DNA of 64,000 bases. Source: Nosema muscidifuracis. Taxonomy: Eukaryota; Microsporidia; Nosematidae. Below, piece by piece: positions 1 to 9,917 of this stretch (position 1 is the first letter of the stretch; every line of letters starts with the position of its first letter). Location of the stretch: positions 62,001 to 126,000 of the forward strand of contig JAIOKI010000012.1 of the NCBI GenBank assembly GCA_028335825.1. The letters run 5' to 3'. The position numbers were made by a program, and so were the translations under genes. The notes under the pieces are model-generated. The model worked only from the letters and a program-made list of their open reading frames with translations. It was not told the origin of the DNA and did not search any database.

Positions 1-282
1 ATAACAGAAAATATTTTTTTAATTAAAAATTTATTTTACAAAAGCAAATCTGAATATATTTTTCTGTTAAGCATGACATTTTTATAAAAATTATTTTTAT
101 TTCTTATGAAAAAAGTGACTGATATGTTTAACATTTATTGTTTATTTTATCAAAAAATTACAATAATAGAAATATTTAAATGAGGTGATTGGTTTTTATA
201 AATTGATTATTTGTATAATGTAATGATATAAATATATTTTGTTTATACTTAAAAACGTACTTATAGTTTTTATTATTTTAAT

Positions 283-338
283 ATTTTGTTTGATTATTTG
301 TTTATAATCAAACAAAATTATCAATCGTGATTATTGAT
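283..338. other. Two adjacent stem-loops in AT-rich DNA
   Basis: Bases 283-297 are the exact reverse complement of 304-318, giving a 15-bp stem with a 6-base loop. A second small hairpin (ATCAAT/ATTGAT, 320-325 with 333-338) follows directly. No gene is evident around it. It could be a transposon end relic, a structured RNA or chance in AT-rich DNA; the long perfect stem makes chance less attractive. The rest of 1-687 shows nothing else I can name. Confidence 0.45.
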
Positions 339-687
339 TGAACGTATCCAATAAAAACACAAGATTTACTAAAAATTTTTTTATCAATATATCCGGATAA
401 ATATCCAATACTATTCATTTCTTATAAATTAAACAAACTGTTTTAGATATCTTACATTGTAAATATATGAAAAATAAAATCAAAGTTAATTTCAAATAAT
501 CTTTATAGATTATTGAACCAGTATCAATATAATAATAAAACAAATTCTTACTCATTTTTAGAATTTTAAAATTTTTTTACAAATATTCAACTCTATTTCT
601 TACATATTCTTAAACCTTAATAAAATCATTGGTCAAAAATGAAACACTGACATATAAAGATATAAAAAAAACATATCTGTACAATAA

Positions 688-1698
688 ATGATTTTTCTCG
701 TTATCTTTATAAAAATTACTATATGCTCAAGATTTTTGGGACTAGGTAGAAATCCTTCTAGTGGACATGTAGTAAGAGAATCTCCTATTAATAATGGAAG
801 TGGAGCTGGTGGATCGGCAGTACACCATCATCTTGGAGATACTGGATTAAAAGCTATGGTTATTACAGAAGATGTCTTACATAAAGGGGATGGTAAAGCT
901 TATACATCAGTACCAACTTTGACTAATGCTTTAAAAGGAGGTACAGCCAAAAGTTTTGATCAGCAGATTATTGAAATGAAAGTCGGTGCTCTTGTTTCAG
1001 CTAAAGAAAGTCTTGCTGCTAAGCATTCAGCTTCAATGTTTATGCATAAGATTAAACAGTTAGAAGCCGAAGAAAAATTAGCTAAAGCTAGTCTACTTCA
1101 AAAACAAAAAGAGGAAATTGATATGATATTGCATTCACCAAAAGAAGAACTTGTTAAAGATATTATGCCTATTATAGCTGTAACACCACATTCTTTGGGA
1201 TTCGTTGAACATGATAAACTTGAATTACAACGATTAAATGATATCAGAATGGCAGCTCTTAAAGAAGGAGATATGCAAAAAAGAAATGCATTATTACATG
1301 AAAGACCTAATAACGAAAGTCCTATGGAGAGTTTGTCTAGTAATCCTGATCTAATAGCTTCATTCTATGCAAATGCTCCTGTGAATAAAGCTTCAGCTGT
1401 AGTTGATCCTACAATGGGTAAATTTTCTATAATTAACGATGCTAACAGACTTCACGCTCAGAAAGATGGACATAACAGAAATGTTATACCAAGAGCGCGA
1501 AGAAGTGTATCCGGAACATCTGAAGGAGATACTTCCCAAAATTCTATTAGTTCTACAGATGATAATATCGATTTGGTAGATGATAGTCCTGAAGATTCAT
1601 CTAATAATTCAAGAAGAGGTTCAAGGAGAAATCCAAATAGGGGTTTAAGAAACCGTCGTTCATCTGGAGGTCTTAATTTCGGAAAAGGATGGCTTTAA
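688..1698 (+). CDS. Secreted protein with coiled-coil segment and basic Ser/Arg tail
   Basis: This is a 336-aa protein that I do not recognise with certainty. Residues 1-16 are strongly hydrophobic (MIFLVIFIKITICS) and look like a signal peptide. A Gly/Ser/His-rich patch follows, then a well-structured region with a charged helix around residues 118-150 (IKQLEAEEKLAK, LQKQKEEID), and a disordered tail rich in Ser, Asp, Asn and Arg ending in RGSRRNPNRGLRNRRSS. Its composition is much less Asn/Ile-biased than the hypothetical genes nearby, which suggests conservation. A secreted protein with a basic tail would fit a spore wall or polar tube component such as a PTP3-like protein, but that is only an inference. 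No clear CCC start motif precedes the ATG. Confidence 0.7.
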   Translation: MIFLVIFIKITICSRFLGLGRNPSSGHVVRESPINNGSGAGGSAVHHHLGDTGLKAMVITEDVLHKGDGKAYTSVPTLTNALKGGTAKSFDQQIIEMKVGALVSAKESLAAKHSASMFMHKIKQLEAEEKLAKASLLQKQKEEIDMILHSPKEELVKDIMPIIAVTPHSLGFVEHDKLELQRLNDIRMAALKEGDMQKRNALLHERPNNESPMESLSSNPDLIASFYANAPVNKASAVVDPTMGKFSIINDANRLHAQKDGHNRNVIPRARRSVSGTSEGDTSQNSISSTDDNIDLVDDSPEDSSNNSRRGSRRNPNRGLRNRRSSGGLNFGKGWL

Positions 1699-2570
1699 AT
1701 ATAGATCCAACAAATAAATTTTTTAAATTTTTTTGAATTATTTATAAAATTTTTATAATAGATAGTATAGCTTTAAAATTAAAAATTAATACAGCAATCT
1801 TTTAATTAAATTCAACAAACAAACAAATATAAAAAAATTAAATCAAATAAATATTTTTAATATTCAATTTTAACGAAATTTAAATTAAATAAAATATAAC
1901 AAATTTTTATTTATATACGAATATTAAAATTAAATAAGATATAACAAATTTTTATACGAATATTAAAATCAAATAAGATATAACAAATTTTTATTTATAA
2001 CGAATAAAAAATAAAACATCAAACACTAAATTATATACGAATGTTCAAATATAATTTATTAAACATTAATTTTATAACGAATAAAAAATAAATAAATTTT
2101 AATATTTATTAAAAATTTAATAACGTGTAAATTTTAATTTATAGATTATTATGTAAAAATAATATTATTTAAAGGGGTAAAAGTGATACATTTTAGAAAT
2201 AAAGAAAACAACTTTAAATAGATTTTAATAAAACTGTCAAATTTGAGTTATATTGAAATTAAAAAGCGAGGGAATTATTTAAAATTAAAATTTTTTTTTG
2301 TAAATTATAACTCTCAATTTGATTCGTTAATGTAATTTTTTATAAATTTTTTTTGATATTTTAATTAACTTATTGATCTAAATTTAATCTGTTAACATTT
2401 ATTTTAATTAAATTATTAAAAATTAATCTGTTAATTTATATTTTAATCTTTTTTACACGTAATATAGTTTATAAAATATATTTCTCCTATAGAAATTATT
2501 CATAAATATTACGTTATAGTTATCAATTTAAGATAACTCAGTTAATATTTTTTTTTCATTTTTAATTCAT
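1699..2570. repeat. AT-rich spacer with degenerate short repeats
   Basis: No gene is seen. Between about 1880 and 2110 a unit resembling ACGAATATTAAAATTAAATA is repeated imperfectly several times (around 1917, 1955, 2036). The remainder is featureless AT up to the start signal of the next gene. Confidence 0.5.
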
Positions 2571-2583
2571 TTTTTTTTACCCC
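2571..2583 (+). promoter_or_regulatory. Microsporidian CCC-type start signal
   Basis: A run of T followed by ACCCC ends 8 bases before the ATG at 2592. C runs are very rare in this window and cluster right before start codons. Such CCC-like signals near translation starts are established for microsporidia. Confidence 0.75.
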
Positions 2584-2591
2584 TCTAAGAG

Positions 2592-4310
2592 ATGTTACGA
2601 AAGAAAGTCACCGCGAATAATTTTATCTATGATTTGGTTTTTAAGTATTTCTTTCTTAATCCAATGTTTAAGATATACATTATACCGATTATTATATTAA
2701 TATATTTATCAGCAGCTTTACATAGTTATATAATTATATCAGTAAATAATCTAGAAGTTTACTTAGTAAACGATATTAAACAAGAATCACCGGGATATCT
2801 CATTTCACTCTACTTGTTATACACAGTTTCTCATTATGCACTTACTCTATTCAGTGAATGTATATTTTCTTTCTATTTACAAAGTACTGTCGTTTCAAGT
2901 TTCAAGATACATATCAAAGAATATATAATGCTACATCATGGAGATTATCATAGCTTGGGATCTGGAAAGATTCATACTTTAGTAGAAAGAAGAACAAAAG
3001 GAATTATAGATTTTATAGAATTACTTATAATGAATGTTTACTCAAATTTTATCGGTATATTCGTTATTTATAAAGTTATAGCAGAGAGACTCGGTACATC
3101 ACTAATGCTTTTTAATTTATGTGTTTTAATTATCTATGTATTATTCTGTGTAGTTATCTCATTTGAAATATATAAAAGAAGAACTAAAGCTAATATGGAT
3201 TATAACGAATGTTCTAACAGAATATATGGAATACTTAATAATTATGACGTAATAAAAGCATATAATAATGACACACTTGAGATAGACAAACTTAACAAAA
3301 AATGTAGTAGTGTAGAAATCTCTTGGTTCTATTTTGAGACTGTTTGTAATATAACAAAATTTATTCAAGTACTTATACTGGTAATACCAAATAGTATAAT
3401 ATTATATATGGTAATTAATAGTAAAGGATTTTCATACTTGAATACATTTGCTAATTTGTCATTATATCATAAGCAATTTTTAAGCTTAAGAGGAAATATG
3501 GATAAATTTGGAAAAGAAATTTTAAAATTTATTCAAACATATACTGATGTTAATGACAATTATTTAGTAGGACAACATCTTGATAATAATAATGAAGGAA
3601 GAGATTTACAAGTATTTACAGATAAAATTCAATTTAAAGATTTTTCGTTATATATGAAAGATAATTTATTAATTGATAAATTAAATTTGATTATTAATAA
3701 AGGAGATAAAGTTGCAATAGTTGGTAAAAATGGTAGTGGAAAGAGTACTCTAATAAAAACATTACTTAGATTTTATGATTATGAAGGAGAAGTAATAATT
3801 GATAATAATAACATGTTGGATATTTCTGTAACATCTCAACGTAATCTTATTTCTTATATACCACAGAATGCTTATATTATAGAAGGAACAGTACTAGACA
3901 ATCTTAAGTATTCAAATAAGAAGATTACTAATCAAGAAATTAAAAAATTATGTCTTGAGTTTAATACTCATGATTTATTTTCTAAATTAGAAGAAGGATA
4001 CATGACTAACGTGGGGGAAAGTGGTAAGTTCCTTTCCGGTGGACAAAAACAACAAGTTAGTTTTATGAGGGGTGTTATTAAAGATGGAGATATATTTTTG
4101 ATTGATGAACCTACAGCCAATTTAGATAAAGTAGCTGAGAAAGAATTAATTAAGAATGTTTTTACAAGATTAGGAGATAAGACAGTTCTTTTGATTTTAC
4201 ACAATTTTGAATTTTTGAAAGGATTTGATAAAATTATTGGATTTCATGAAAGGAATGTTAAATTATATGAGAATTATGAAGATTTCCTTGGGGATGCCCA
4301 TCTTTACTAA
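2592..4310 (+). CDS. ABC half-transporter, subfamily B (ATM1-like)
   Basis: This 572-aa half-transporter has an N-terminal membrane domain with about five to six hydrophobic helices (residues about 25-290) and one C-terminal nucleotide-binding domain. Visible motifs are Walker A GKNGSGKST at 378-386, signature LSGGQ at 481-485, Walker B IFLIDE at 501-506 and the H-loop His at 537, so ATPase function should be intact. Microsporidia carry several ATM1-related half-transporters; in other eukaryotes ATM1 exports a sulfur compound from mitochondria for cytosolic Fe-S assembly. A mitosomal role is possible, but there is no clear targeting peptide, and plasma-membrane nutrient or drug transport is an alternative. 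The start is supported by the TTTACCCC signal 8 bases upstream. Confidence 0.88.
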   Translation: MLRKKVTANNFIYDLVFKYFFLNPMFKIYIIPIIILIYLSAALHSYIIISVNNLEVYLVNDIKQESPGYLISLYLLYTVSHYALTLFSECIFSFYLQSTVVSSFKIHIKEYIMLHHGDYHSLGSGKIHTLVERRTKGIIDFIELLIMNVYSNFIGIFVIYKVIAERLGTSLMLFNLCVLIIYVLFCVVISFEIYKRRTKANMDYNECSNRIYGILNNYDVIKAYNNDTLEIDKLNKKCSSVEISWFYFETVCNITKFIQVLILVIPNSIILYMVINSKGFSYLNTFANLSLYHKQFLSLRGNMDKFGKEILKFIQTYTDVNDNYLVGQHLDNNNEGRDLQVFTDKIQFKDFSLYMKDNLLIDKLNLIINKGDKVAIVGKNGSGKSTLIKTLLRFYDYEGEVIIDNNNMLDISVTSQRNLISYIPQNAYIIEGTVLDNLKYSNKKITNQEIKKLCLEFNTHDLFSKLEEGYMTNVGESGKFLSGGQKQQVSFMRGVIKDGDIFLIDEPTANLDKVAEKELIKNVFTRLGDKTVLLILHNFEFLKGFDKIIGFHERNVKLYENYEDFLGDAHLY

Positions 4311-4715
4311 ATAAATTAATTAATTTAATATTTTTTTTAAGAAATGACAATAGTCAAGTATTGTTATAATTTTGAGGAAAAATAATATTAAGTTATAAAA
4401 TTCAAATATTTTATAATTTACTAAAGATAAAAATATATTTAATTAAATATAAGTAAAGATAAAAATATAATCATATAATAATTTAAGCATATAACAATAT
4501 AATTAACTAAATGTAATTAACTAAAAATATTTAAATTTACCATTTCTTATTTATTTTAACTTGACCTTATAAAAAATAATTATTTAAATTTATTTTTATT
4601 TAAAAATTAATTTTTTTCTATTTTTATATATTATATAAAATGTTATTATAAACTTAATATATATACATCATATTAAGTATTCTGACCAATTAAATAATAT
4701 TTAAAAACTAAAAAA
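4311..4715. other. AT-rich intergenic spacer
   Basis: About 400 bases of AT-rich DNA with no gene or RNA recognised. Short runs like AAGATAAAAATATA recur around 4425-4470. Confidence 0.5.
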
Positions 4716-4726
4716 AAATTTTCCCC
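4716..4726 (+). promoter_or_regulatory. AAATTTTCCCC start signal directly abutting ATG
   Basis: AAATTTTCCCC is immediately followed by the ATG at 4727. It combines the AAATTT-like and CCC-like elements described for microsporidian genes, and it fixes this start. Confidence 0.8.
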
Positions 4727-7291
4727 ATGCTTATCTTTTATTTTGTAATATTTATTTTAATAGGATTAATTATTGTGAAAAATCTGATAGTAAAACGTAA
4801 AAAGAATATAGTAAAACCTAAAGAAATATCTTCAGAAATAGAATGTATCAAAGAAATATCTATAACAGAAAGTGTTCCTTATTATAAATATAATAATCAT
4901 CTTAAAATCGAAATAATTAATGTTAAAGAGGATGAGGAAGTTTGTCCTGAAGATATCTTTTATGTTGAAGAAGGATCATTCATAATTAGACACAATGATC
5001 TTTTTGTTTGTAAAAAAGAACAAAATGATTTATACTTTTATGCATTAGGATATTTTGGTATAAATATAAAAAATATTCGAATTTATGCAACTAAAAGAAG
5101 TAAAATTTGGAAAATATCATTAAAAAATATAAACAAGTTTGTGATGCTAACTAGTTTAAAAAAGAAAGTTGTAGAAGTAGTTACTGAACATTTTAAGTTT
5201 GTAGAAATGTTTATAGAAAAAGAACTTTATATAAATGAAAGTTTCAAGTATGCAATAGATTTACAAACTTTTGTTACTAAGACACTTAATCTGAATAATA
5301 ATGTGAATAACTGCATAAAAATTATTAATCTATATCCTGAAGAAGTTTACAAGAAAAAAAGAAATCATATTAATGATTTGATATTCGTTCAGGATGGTGA
5401 AATTATTGTTAGATATAAAGAAAAAGAATTCATTTTTAAGAAGGGAAGTCTATTTGGATATTTTAGTTTATTTTTTAATTGCTATTCAGATATAGAAATT
5501 TCTTGTATAACTAAATCTAAGCTTAAAATTATAGATTATTCTTCTCTTAGAAGAAATGGATTAGATCTTATTAATTTCGATGTAAATACTTTAAAATCTC
5601 TTGATCCACTTATTCATTATATTGATCTGTGTAGTGATTGGAGAATTTATAGAATCAAAGATACTATAAATACATCAAATATAATATACTTGAATGAAGG
5701 ATCAATACGTAAATATGAAAACACATTTCTCGTTAAAAGATTAAGTGATGTCATTTTACTTAAACAAGATATCATTTCACATGCTCTTAGATACAACATA
5801 GATTCGTATAAACAAATATTTTATGAAGAAATTAATTATGAGAATAATAAGATAGTCAGTATAGTCCCTAATAATAAAGAGACAAATATATATTTGTTTA
5901 GTAAAAGATTAAAATCTAGTATAGGTAATGAATGTCTATTATTAGACAAAAAAGATTTTTTCCTAAGTTTTGATATAGCTGAAGAATTACGTGTAAGTGA
6001 ATTTCTCAATAAAATGTCACGTACTTCTATACTAGTACTTATAAATATAGAAAATAAATACAGCAGACTTGCTAAATTTCTTCATGAAATCAGTGATGTA
6101 GTTCTTGTAGTGGGATATGATCAGGAATATGAAAATGCAAATACTGAAATAAATTTAGGAGCTTCTACTGAAGATAAAATATATAGAGATAATGAAAAAA
6201 TTAATAATATACAAGCAGAAATATCTAATTATAAATTTGAGAATGTAGAATATGTCAAATTATTTGAGAATAAAACAAATATAAAAGTCAAAGATAATTT
6301 GAATAAGGTTCATAATGTCTTAAGTCCAAGTAAGACTATCTTATTTTCTACTAAAGATTATGATAGATTAGGAAGATATTTACTAGGTAAAAGAATAGGT
6401 CTAGTACTTAGTGGTGGTGGAGCAAGGGGTGTAGCGCATATAGGAGTCATTCAAGCATTGGAAGAAGAAAATATTCCTATAGATATTATAGGAGGAGCTA
6501 GTATGGGTGCATTTGTTGGAGCATTATATTGTAAAGAATGTGATAATAGTTTTGTATTTAAAGAGACTAAAAAGTTTTGTTTAAAGGCTAAAAGTGTTAT
6601 CACTATACTTCTTGATCTTACATATCCACTTATATCTCTTTTTAGAGGTACTGCATTAAATAGAAGCTTGAAGAAGGTTTTCAAAAATGATCTTATTCAG
6701 AATATGTGGATAGAATATTTTTGTGTAACTACAAATCTTCTTACAAATGAAGAAGAAGTTCATACCTCAGGGCTTGCTTGGAAATATATTCGTGCTAGTA
6801 TGGGATTATGTGGATATGTTCCTCCAGTTATAGATATTAAAGGATATCTCGTTGATGGTGGTTATACAAATAATGTACCAGCAGATATTATGTTAAATAT
6901 GAATGTATCTAAAATAATAGCAGTCGATGTAGGTTCTATAGATGATAATGATTATGATGAGCATGAAGAATGTTTCAATGGATTTGTTGGTCTGATACAC
7001 AAACTTCTTGGAGTAAGAAAATATATTACTATGGAAGAGATTCAATATAGATTAAGTTTTCTTTCTTCAGAAAAGAAACTTAAAGATCTTGAAAATAATA
7101 AGAAAATATTTGTAATTCGTCCTGATCTTGGTGAATTGAGTACAATGGATTTCAAAAAGTTTGATGAAATAGTAGCATGTGGATACGCATCAGGTAAGAA
7201 AATTATACAAGAATGGAAGGAATCAGGAATATATGGAGTTCATTTTGATCAAAAAAAGGCTAAAAATCTTAAAAGACGATATTCCATGTAA
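4727..7291 (+). CDS. NTE1: Patatin-like phospholipase, neuropathy target esterase (NTE1) type
   Basis: This 854-aa membrane-anchored lysophospholipase/phospholipase B matches the NTE/yeast Nte1 layout: an N-terminal membrane helix (residues 1-22), a long regulatory region with two divergent cyclic-nucleotide-binding-like modules (about 60-150 and 190-290, e.g. VQDGEIIVRYKEKEFIFKKG), then a patatin domain from about 555. The oxyanion-hole loop GGGARG is at 563-568, the nucleophile elbow GASMG at 590-594 (Ser592), and the catalytic Asp in DGG at 710-712, so the Ser-Asp dyad is complete. The family hydrolyses phosphatidylcholine and lysophosphatidylcholine at the ER. The protein is shorter than the animal or yeast forms (over 1,300 aa), as is typical for reduced parasites. 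Start as for the adjacent CCCC signal. Confidence 0.9.
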   Translation: MLIFYFVIFILIGLIIVKNLIVKRKKNIVKPKEISSEIECIKEISITESVPYYKYNNHLKIEIINVKEDEEVCPEDIFYVEEGSFIIRHNDLFVCKKEQNDLYFYALGYFGINIKNIRIYATKRSKIWKISLKNINKFVMLTSLKKKVVEVVTEHFKFVEMFIEKELYINESFKYAIDLQTFVTKTLNLNNNVNNCIKIINLYPEEVYKKKRNHINDLIFVQDGEIIVRYKEKEFIFKKGSLFGYFSLFFNCYSDIEISCITKSKLKIIDYSSLRRNGLDLINFDVNTLKSLDPLIHYIDLCSDWRIYRIKDTINTSNIIYLNEGSIRKYENTFLVKRLSDVILLKQDIISHALRYNIDSYKQIFYEEINYENNKIVSIVPNNKETNIYLFSKRLKSSIGNECLLLDKKDFFLSFDIAEELRVSEFLNKMSRTSILVLINIENKYSRLAKFLHEISDVVLVVGYDQEYENANTEINLGASTEDKIYRDNEKINNIQAEISNYKFENVEYVKLFENKTNIKVKDNLNKVHNVLSPSKTILFSTKDYDRLGRYLLGKRIGLVLSGGGARGVAHIGVIQALEEENIPIDIIGGASMGAFVGALYCKECDNSFVFKETKKFCLKAKSVITILLDLTYPLISLFRGTALNRSLKKVFKNDLIQNMWIEYFCVTTNLLTNEEEVHTSGLAWKYIRASMGLCGYVPPVIDIKGYLVDGGYTNNVPADIMLNMNVSKIIAVDVGSIDDNDYDEHEECFNGFVGLIHKLLGVRKYITMEEIQYRLSFLSSEKKLKDLENNKKIFVIRPDLGELSTMDFKKFDEIVACGYASGKKIIQEWKESGIYGVHFDQKKAKNLKRRYSM

Positions 7292-7548
7292 ATTAATAAA
7301 TTACAGATATTTATCCTAGTAAAAATAAAAAAGTTTATCCAATTAAACACATAAATGTCAAACAAATAGTCTATCATTAAATTTGCTATATTATTACACA
7401 AAAACAATGTCTCGTATTTAAAATAATAAATTATTTTTTCTTGGAATATTACATTATTCATAATCTTCTGATAATTAACCTATAAAATGATTTTGTATAA
7501 AAAATTCTCCTTAAATTTATATAAAATATTTTTTCCTCATCTAATAAA

Positions 7549-8013
7549 ATGTACTTCTTTATATTACTTAAGGTTATCGTATCAAAAAGGAATAGTTTAG
7601 CACAAAATGAAATAAAAAATAATAATGAAAACTCTTTTCTAGAATATGACATAGATGATTCAAAAAATAATGAAAATATTCCTTCTAAAGGTCTGTATGA
7701 TAATTTTAATTCTGATTATAATGATATTAAGGATCTACATTGTGATTATAAAAATAATAATGAAAATATCTCATCAACTGACTATAAGAAAAATATCTTG
7801 GATGATAATTATTTTTCGTTACCTGAATATATTGAAGATTTTAAAAATAATTCAAAAGATAATTTAGATCTTACTGATGCTACAAGAGATAAAATATTTC
7901 AACTAGACGATAAAAAAGACGATTTTGAAGATATTTCCAAGAGAATATCTGATTTATCAATTGAAGCATCAAAAATATCTTCAGATATGAACAAAAGAAG
8001 AACCAAAAAATAA
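7549..8013 (+). CDS. Asn/Asp-rich small hypothetical protein, possible secreted
   Basis: A 154-aa protein of unknown function. The first residues (MYFFILLKVIVSKRNSLA) are hydrophobic and may be a weak signal peptide. The body is rich in Asn, Asp, Lys and Ser, with a loose internal repeat (YNDIKDLHCDYKNNNENIS and neighbours), and it ends in a basic tail RRTKK. It lies between the NTE gene and a 58-aa secreted-type gene on the same strand. The low-complexity composition means the coding call rests mainly on the long open frame in AT-rich DNA. Confidence 0.5.
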   Translation: MYFFILLKVIVSKRNSLAQNEIKNNNENSFLEYDIDDSKNNENIPSKGLYDNFNSDYNDIKDLHCDYKNNNENISSTDYKKNILDDNYFSLPEYIEDFKNNSKDNLDLTDATRDKIFQLDDKKDDFEDISKRISDLSIEASKISSDMNKRRTKK

Positions 8014-8146
8014 ATCTGTTGTATTAAAAATATTTCTTTTTTCTATTTAGTAAAATAACCTTATTTATTTCAATTGAGTCTCTTACTCCTTTTTTCATAT
8101 TAGGATCTAATCAATTTTAGATAATATTTTTATTTATTCCTAAAAT

Positions 8147-8323
8147 ATGAAAAAAAAGTATAAATTCTCAAATTTCTTCAGGTTTATGAATTCATTTGTC
8201 TTATTTGTATTTTTCTATCTAAGAATAGCTAAAGCTTGTGGTGGAGGTGATGATGCAGTTACTACTGAAGGAAATGTTGCTGAAAATGTAAAATCTTATC
8301 CACCAGAAGATGGTTACTACTGA
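8147..8323 (+). CDS. 58-aa secreted microprotein
   Basis: This short open frame reads MKKKYKFSNFFRFMNSFV, then a hydrophobic core LFVFFYLRIA and a likely signal-peptidase site AKA|C. The mature part would be only about 28 residues: CGGGDDAVTTEG, then NVAENVKSYPPEDGYY. A basic N-terminus, hydrophobic core and acidic Gly/Pro/Tyr tail are hard to get by chance in this AT-rich DNA. No family is recognised. The lone Cys at the predicted mature N-terminus is notable. An alternative is a degraded end of a larger secreted gene. Confidence 0.55.
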   Translation: MKKKYKFSNFFRFMNSFVLFVFFYLRIAKACGGGDDAVTTEGNVAENVKSYPPEDGYY

Positions 8324-8427
8324 TTACACTTTAAATAAAGTGTTTTATTGTATTTTTATATATTATTATATTCTATTATTTAATAAACTCCAATCTATGT
8401 CAATCACTTAAATAAATTTCTTTTTCA

Positions 8428-9312
8428 TTAATTATTTAATCTCTTAATAAATATATCAGAATTATAATTCTCTTGAGTTGCTATTACTATTCCTTTACTT
8501 AATAATTCTAATAATTCATAAAAACTAATAGCTTTTCTTAATCTGCTTCCTACACAAAGCTCGTTAAAATTATCTTCTACATCAAGATAATCTAATATAC
8601 TCTGTTGAGATAAAACACAATCCGAAAAAGAAGGTTCAAACATAAAATTATCATTTTCTTTTTCATCATGAATAGATGATAAAATATTTGAACTTGTTCT
8701 ATTTCTTAATATCTCTAATGATTCAACATTACTTCTTATATTTTGACTAGTATCAATATTAATTAATTTAAATATGGGATAATCTTTAATTGATAGATAT
8801 TGATTTATTTCTGATTTAGTACTTAATTTTCTTTTCTTAGTTAATTTAACAAGTTTTTCTTCCTTTAATTCAATACTATCATCAAGGATTTCATTTTTAT
8901 ACTCATATGGTATATTATTATAAAATACTTCAGTATTCGTAACTTCCTCAATTTCAGTACAAAGACCCCCATCGTAAATATCTTCATCATCATCACTACT
9001 AAAATCCAAAGCTTTTTTTTTAACTACTACTTTTTTTTTAATCTTGTATTGTAGCATATTAAGAAGACCTGAAACTTCAGTCTCATAATATTTCATCTTT
9101 ATAAGGTATATTCTTAGAACCCCTCTTAACATAAATGAATATAACCTTAGAGCATATGATTGGTCAAGTATTGTAATAAGTGTCTTCTCAATATCAATTT
9201 TATTAATTTCTTTCTTATTAATCTTCCTATTGTTATTTGTAGTTGATATATAATAAATCAAAGAAATGTCTGTTTTTACTTGCATTGATAATAATTCTTT
9301 TGCATAAAACAT
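8428..9312 (-). CDS. SCC1: Cohesin kleisin subunit, Rad21/Scc1 (or Rec8) type
   Basis: A 294-aa protein whose first ~95 residues fit the Rad21/Rec8 N-terminal domain: it starts MFYAKELL, then has DIEKTLITIL and a LRLYSFMLRGVLRIYLIK segment like the SMC3-binding helices of kleisins. An acidic patch DFSSDDDEDIYDGG lies at about 103-116. The end (about 255-294, ISFYELLELLSKGIVIATQ) fits the C-terminal winged helix that binds the SMC1 head. Kleisins close the cohesin ring around sister chromatids. The protein is about half the usual length, with the disordered middle strongly shortened. Mitotic Scc1 versus meiotic Rec8 cannot be separated here. No CCC signal is seen upstream. Confidence 0.78.
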   Translation of the reverse strand: MFYAKELLSMQVKTDISLIYYISTTNNNRKINKKEINKIDIEKTLITILDQSYALRLYSFMLRGVLRIYLIKMKYYETEVSGLLNMLQYKIKKKVVVKKKALDFSSDDDEDIYDGGLCTEIEEVTNTEVFYNNIPYEYKNEILDDSIELKEEKLVKLTKKRKLSTKSEINQYLSIKDYPIFKLINIDTSQNIRSNVESLEILRNRTSSNILSSIHDEKENDNFMFEPSFSDCVLSQQSILDYLDVEDNFNELCVGSRLRKAISFYELLELLSKGIVIATQENYNSDIFIKRLNN

Positions 9313-9399
9313 TTTTCTTTTAAGCTTTTTTGCATAAAATATCTTTTATGCATATAAAATTATTCTTAAATAATTTTGATCAATTGATAAATTGAATTA

Positions 9400-9760
9400 T
9401 TTATTAGCACTATCAATGTTAAATAATTAGAAAAATTATAATTAATAAAAATTCAATTTAATTTATTAAAAATGTTTAAATATTAGAAAATCATATTTAA
9501 TGAATAATAAAATCTTATTTAATTTATAATAGAATTCTTACTTTAATAAAATCATAGTTTAATAAATAATAGAATTCTTAGTTTAATAAAATCTTATTTA
9601 ATGAATAATAGAATTCTTACTTAAGAAAATCATAGTTTAATAAATTATATAATTATTACTTTAATATTTTTTTGTTTAATAAATAATAGAATTCTTAGTT
9701 TAATAAAATATTGTTTAATAATAGAATTCTTACTTTAAGAAAATCTTCCAAAAAATTAAT
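9400..9760. repeat. Imperfect tandem repeat, unit about 36 bp
   Basis: The gene-free stretch between the kleisin and armadillo genes holds repeated AATAATAGAATTCTTACTTTAATAAAATC-like units, shortened here to the core AATAGAATTCTTA, seen near 9529, 9569, 9607, 9686 and 9722. No coding potential. Confidence 0.65.
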
Positions 9761-9917
9761 TTAAAATAAGCATTTTTTAAAACCTTTTTTCTATTGTGAA
9801 ACATTGATTTATATAAATAAAAAATTAATTCTATTTAATAATGTTTTTTATTTTTAATTATTAAATCATAAAATATTTGATTATTCTGATACAAAAATTT
9901 AATATAAATAAATTAAA

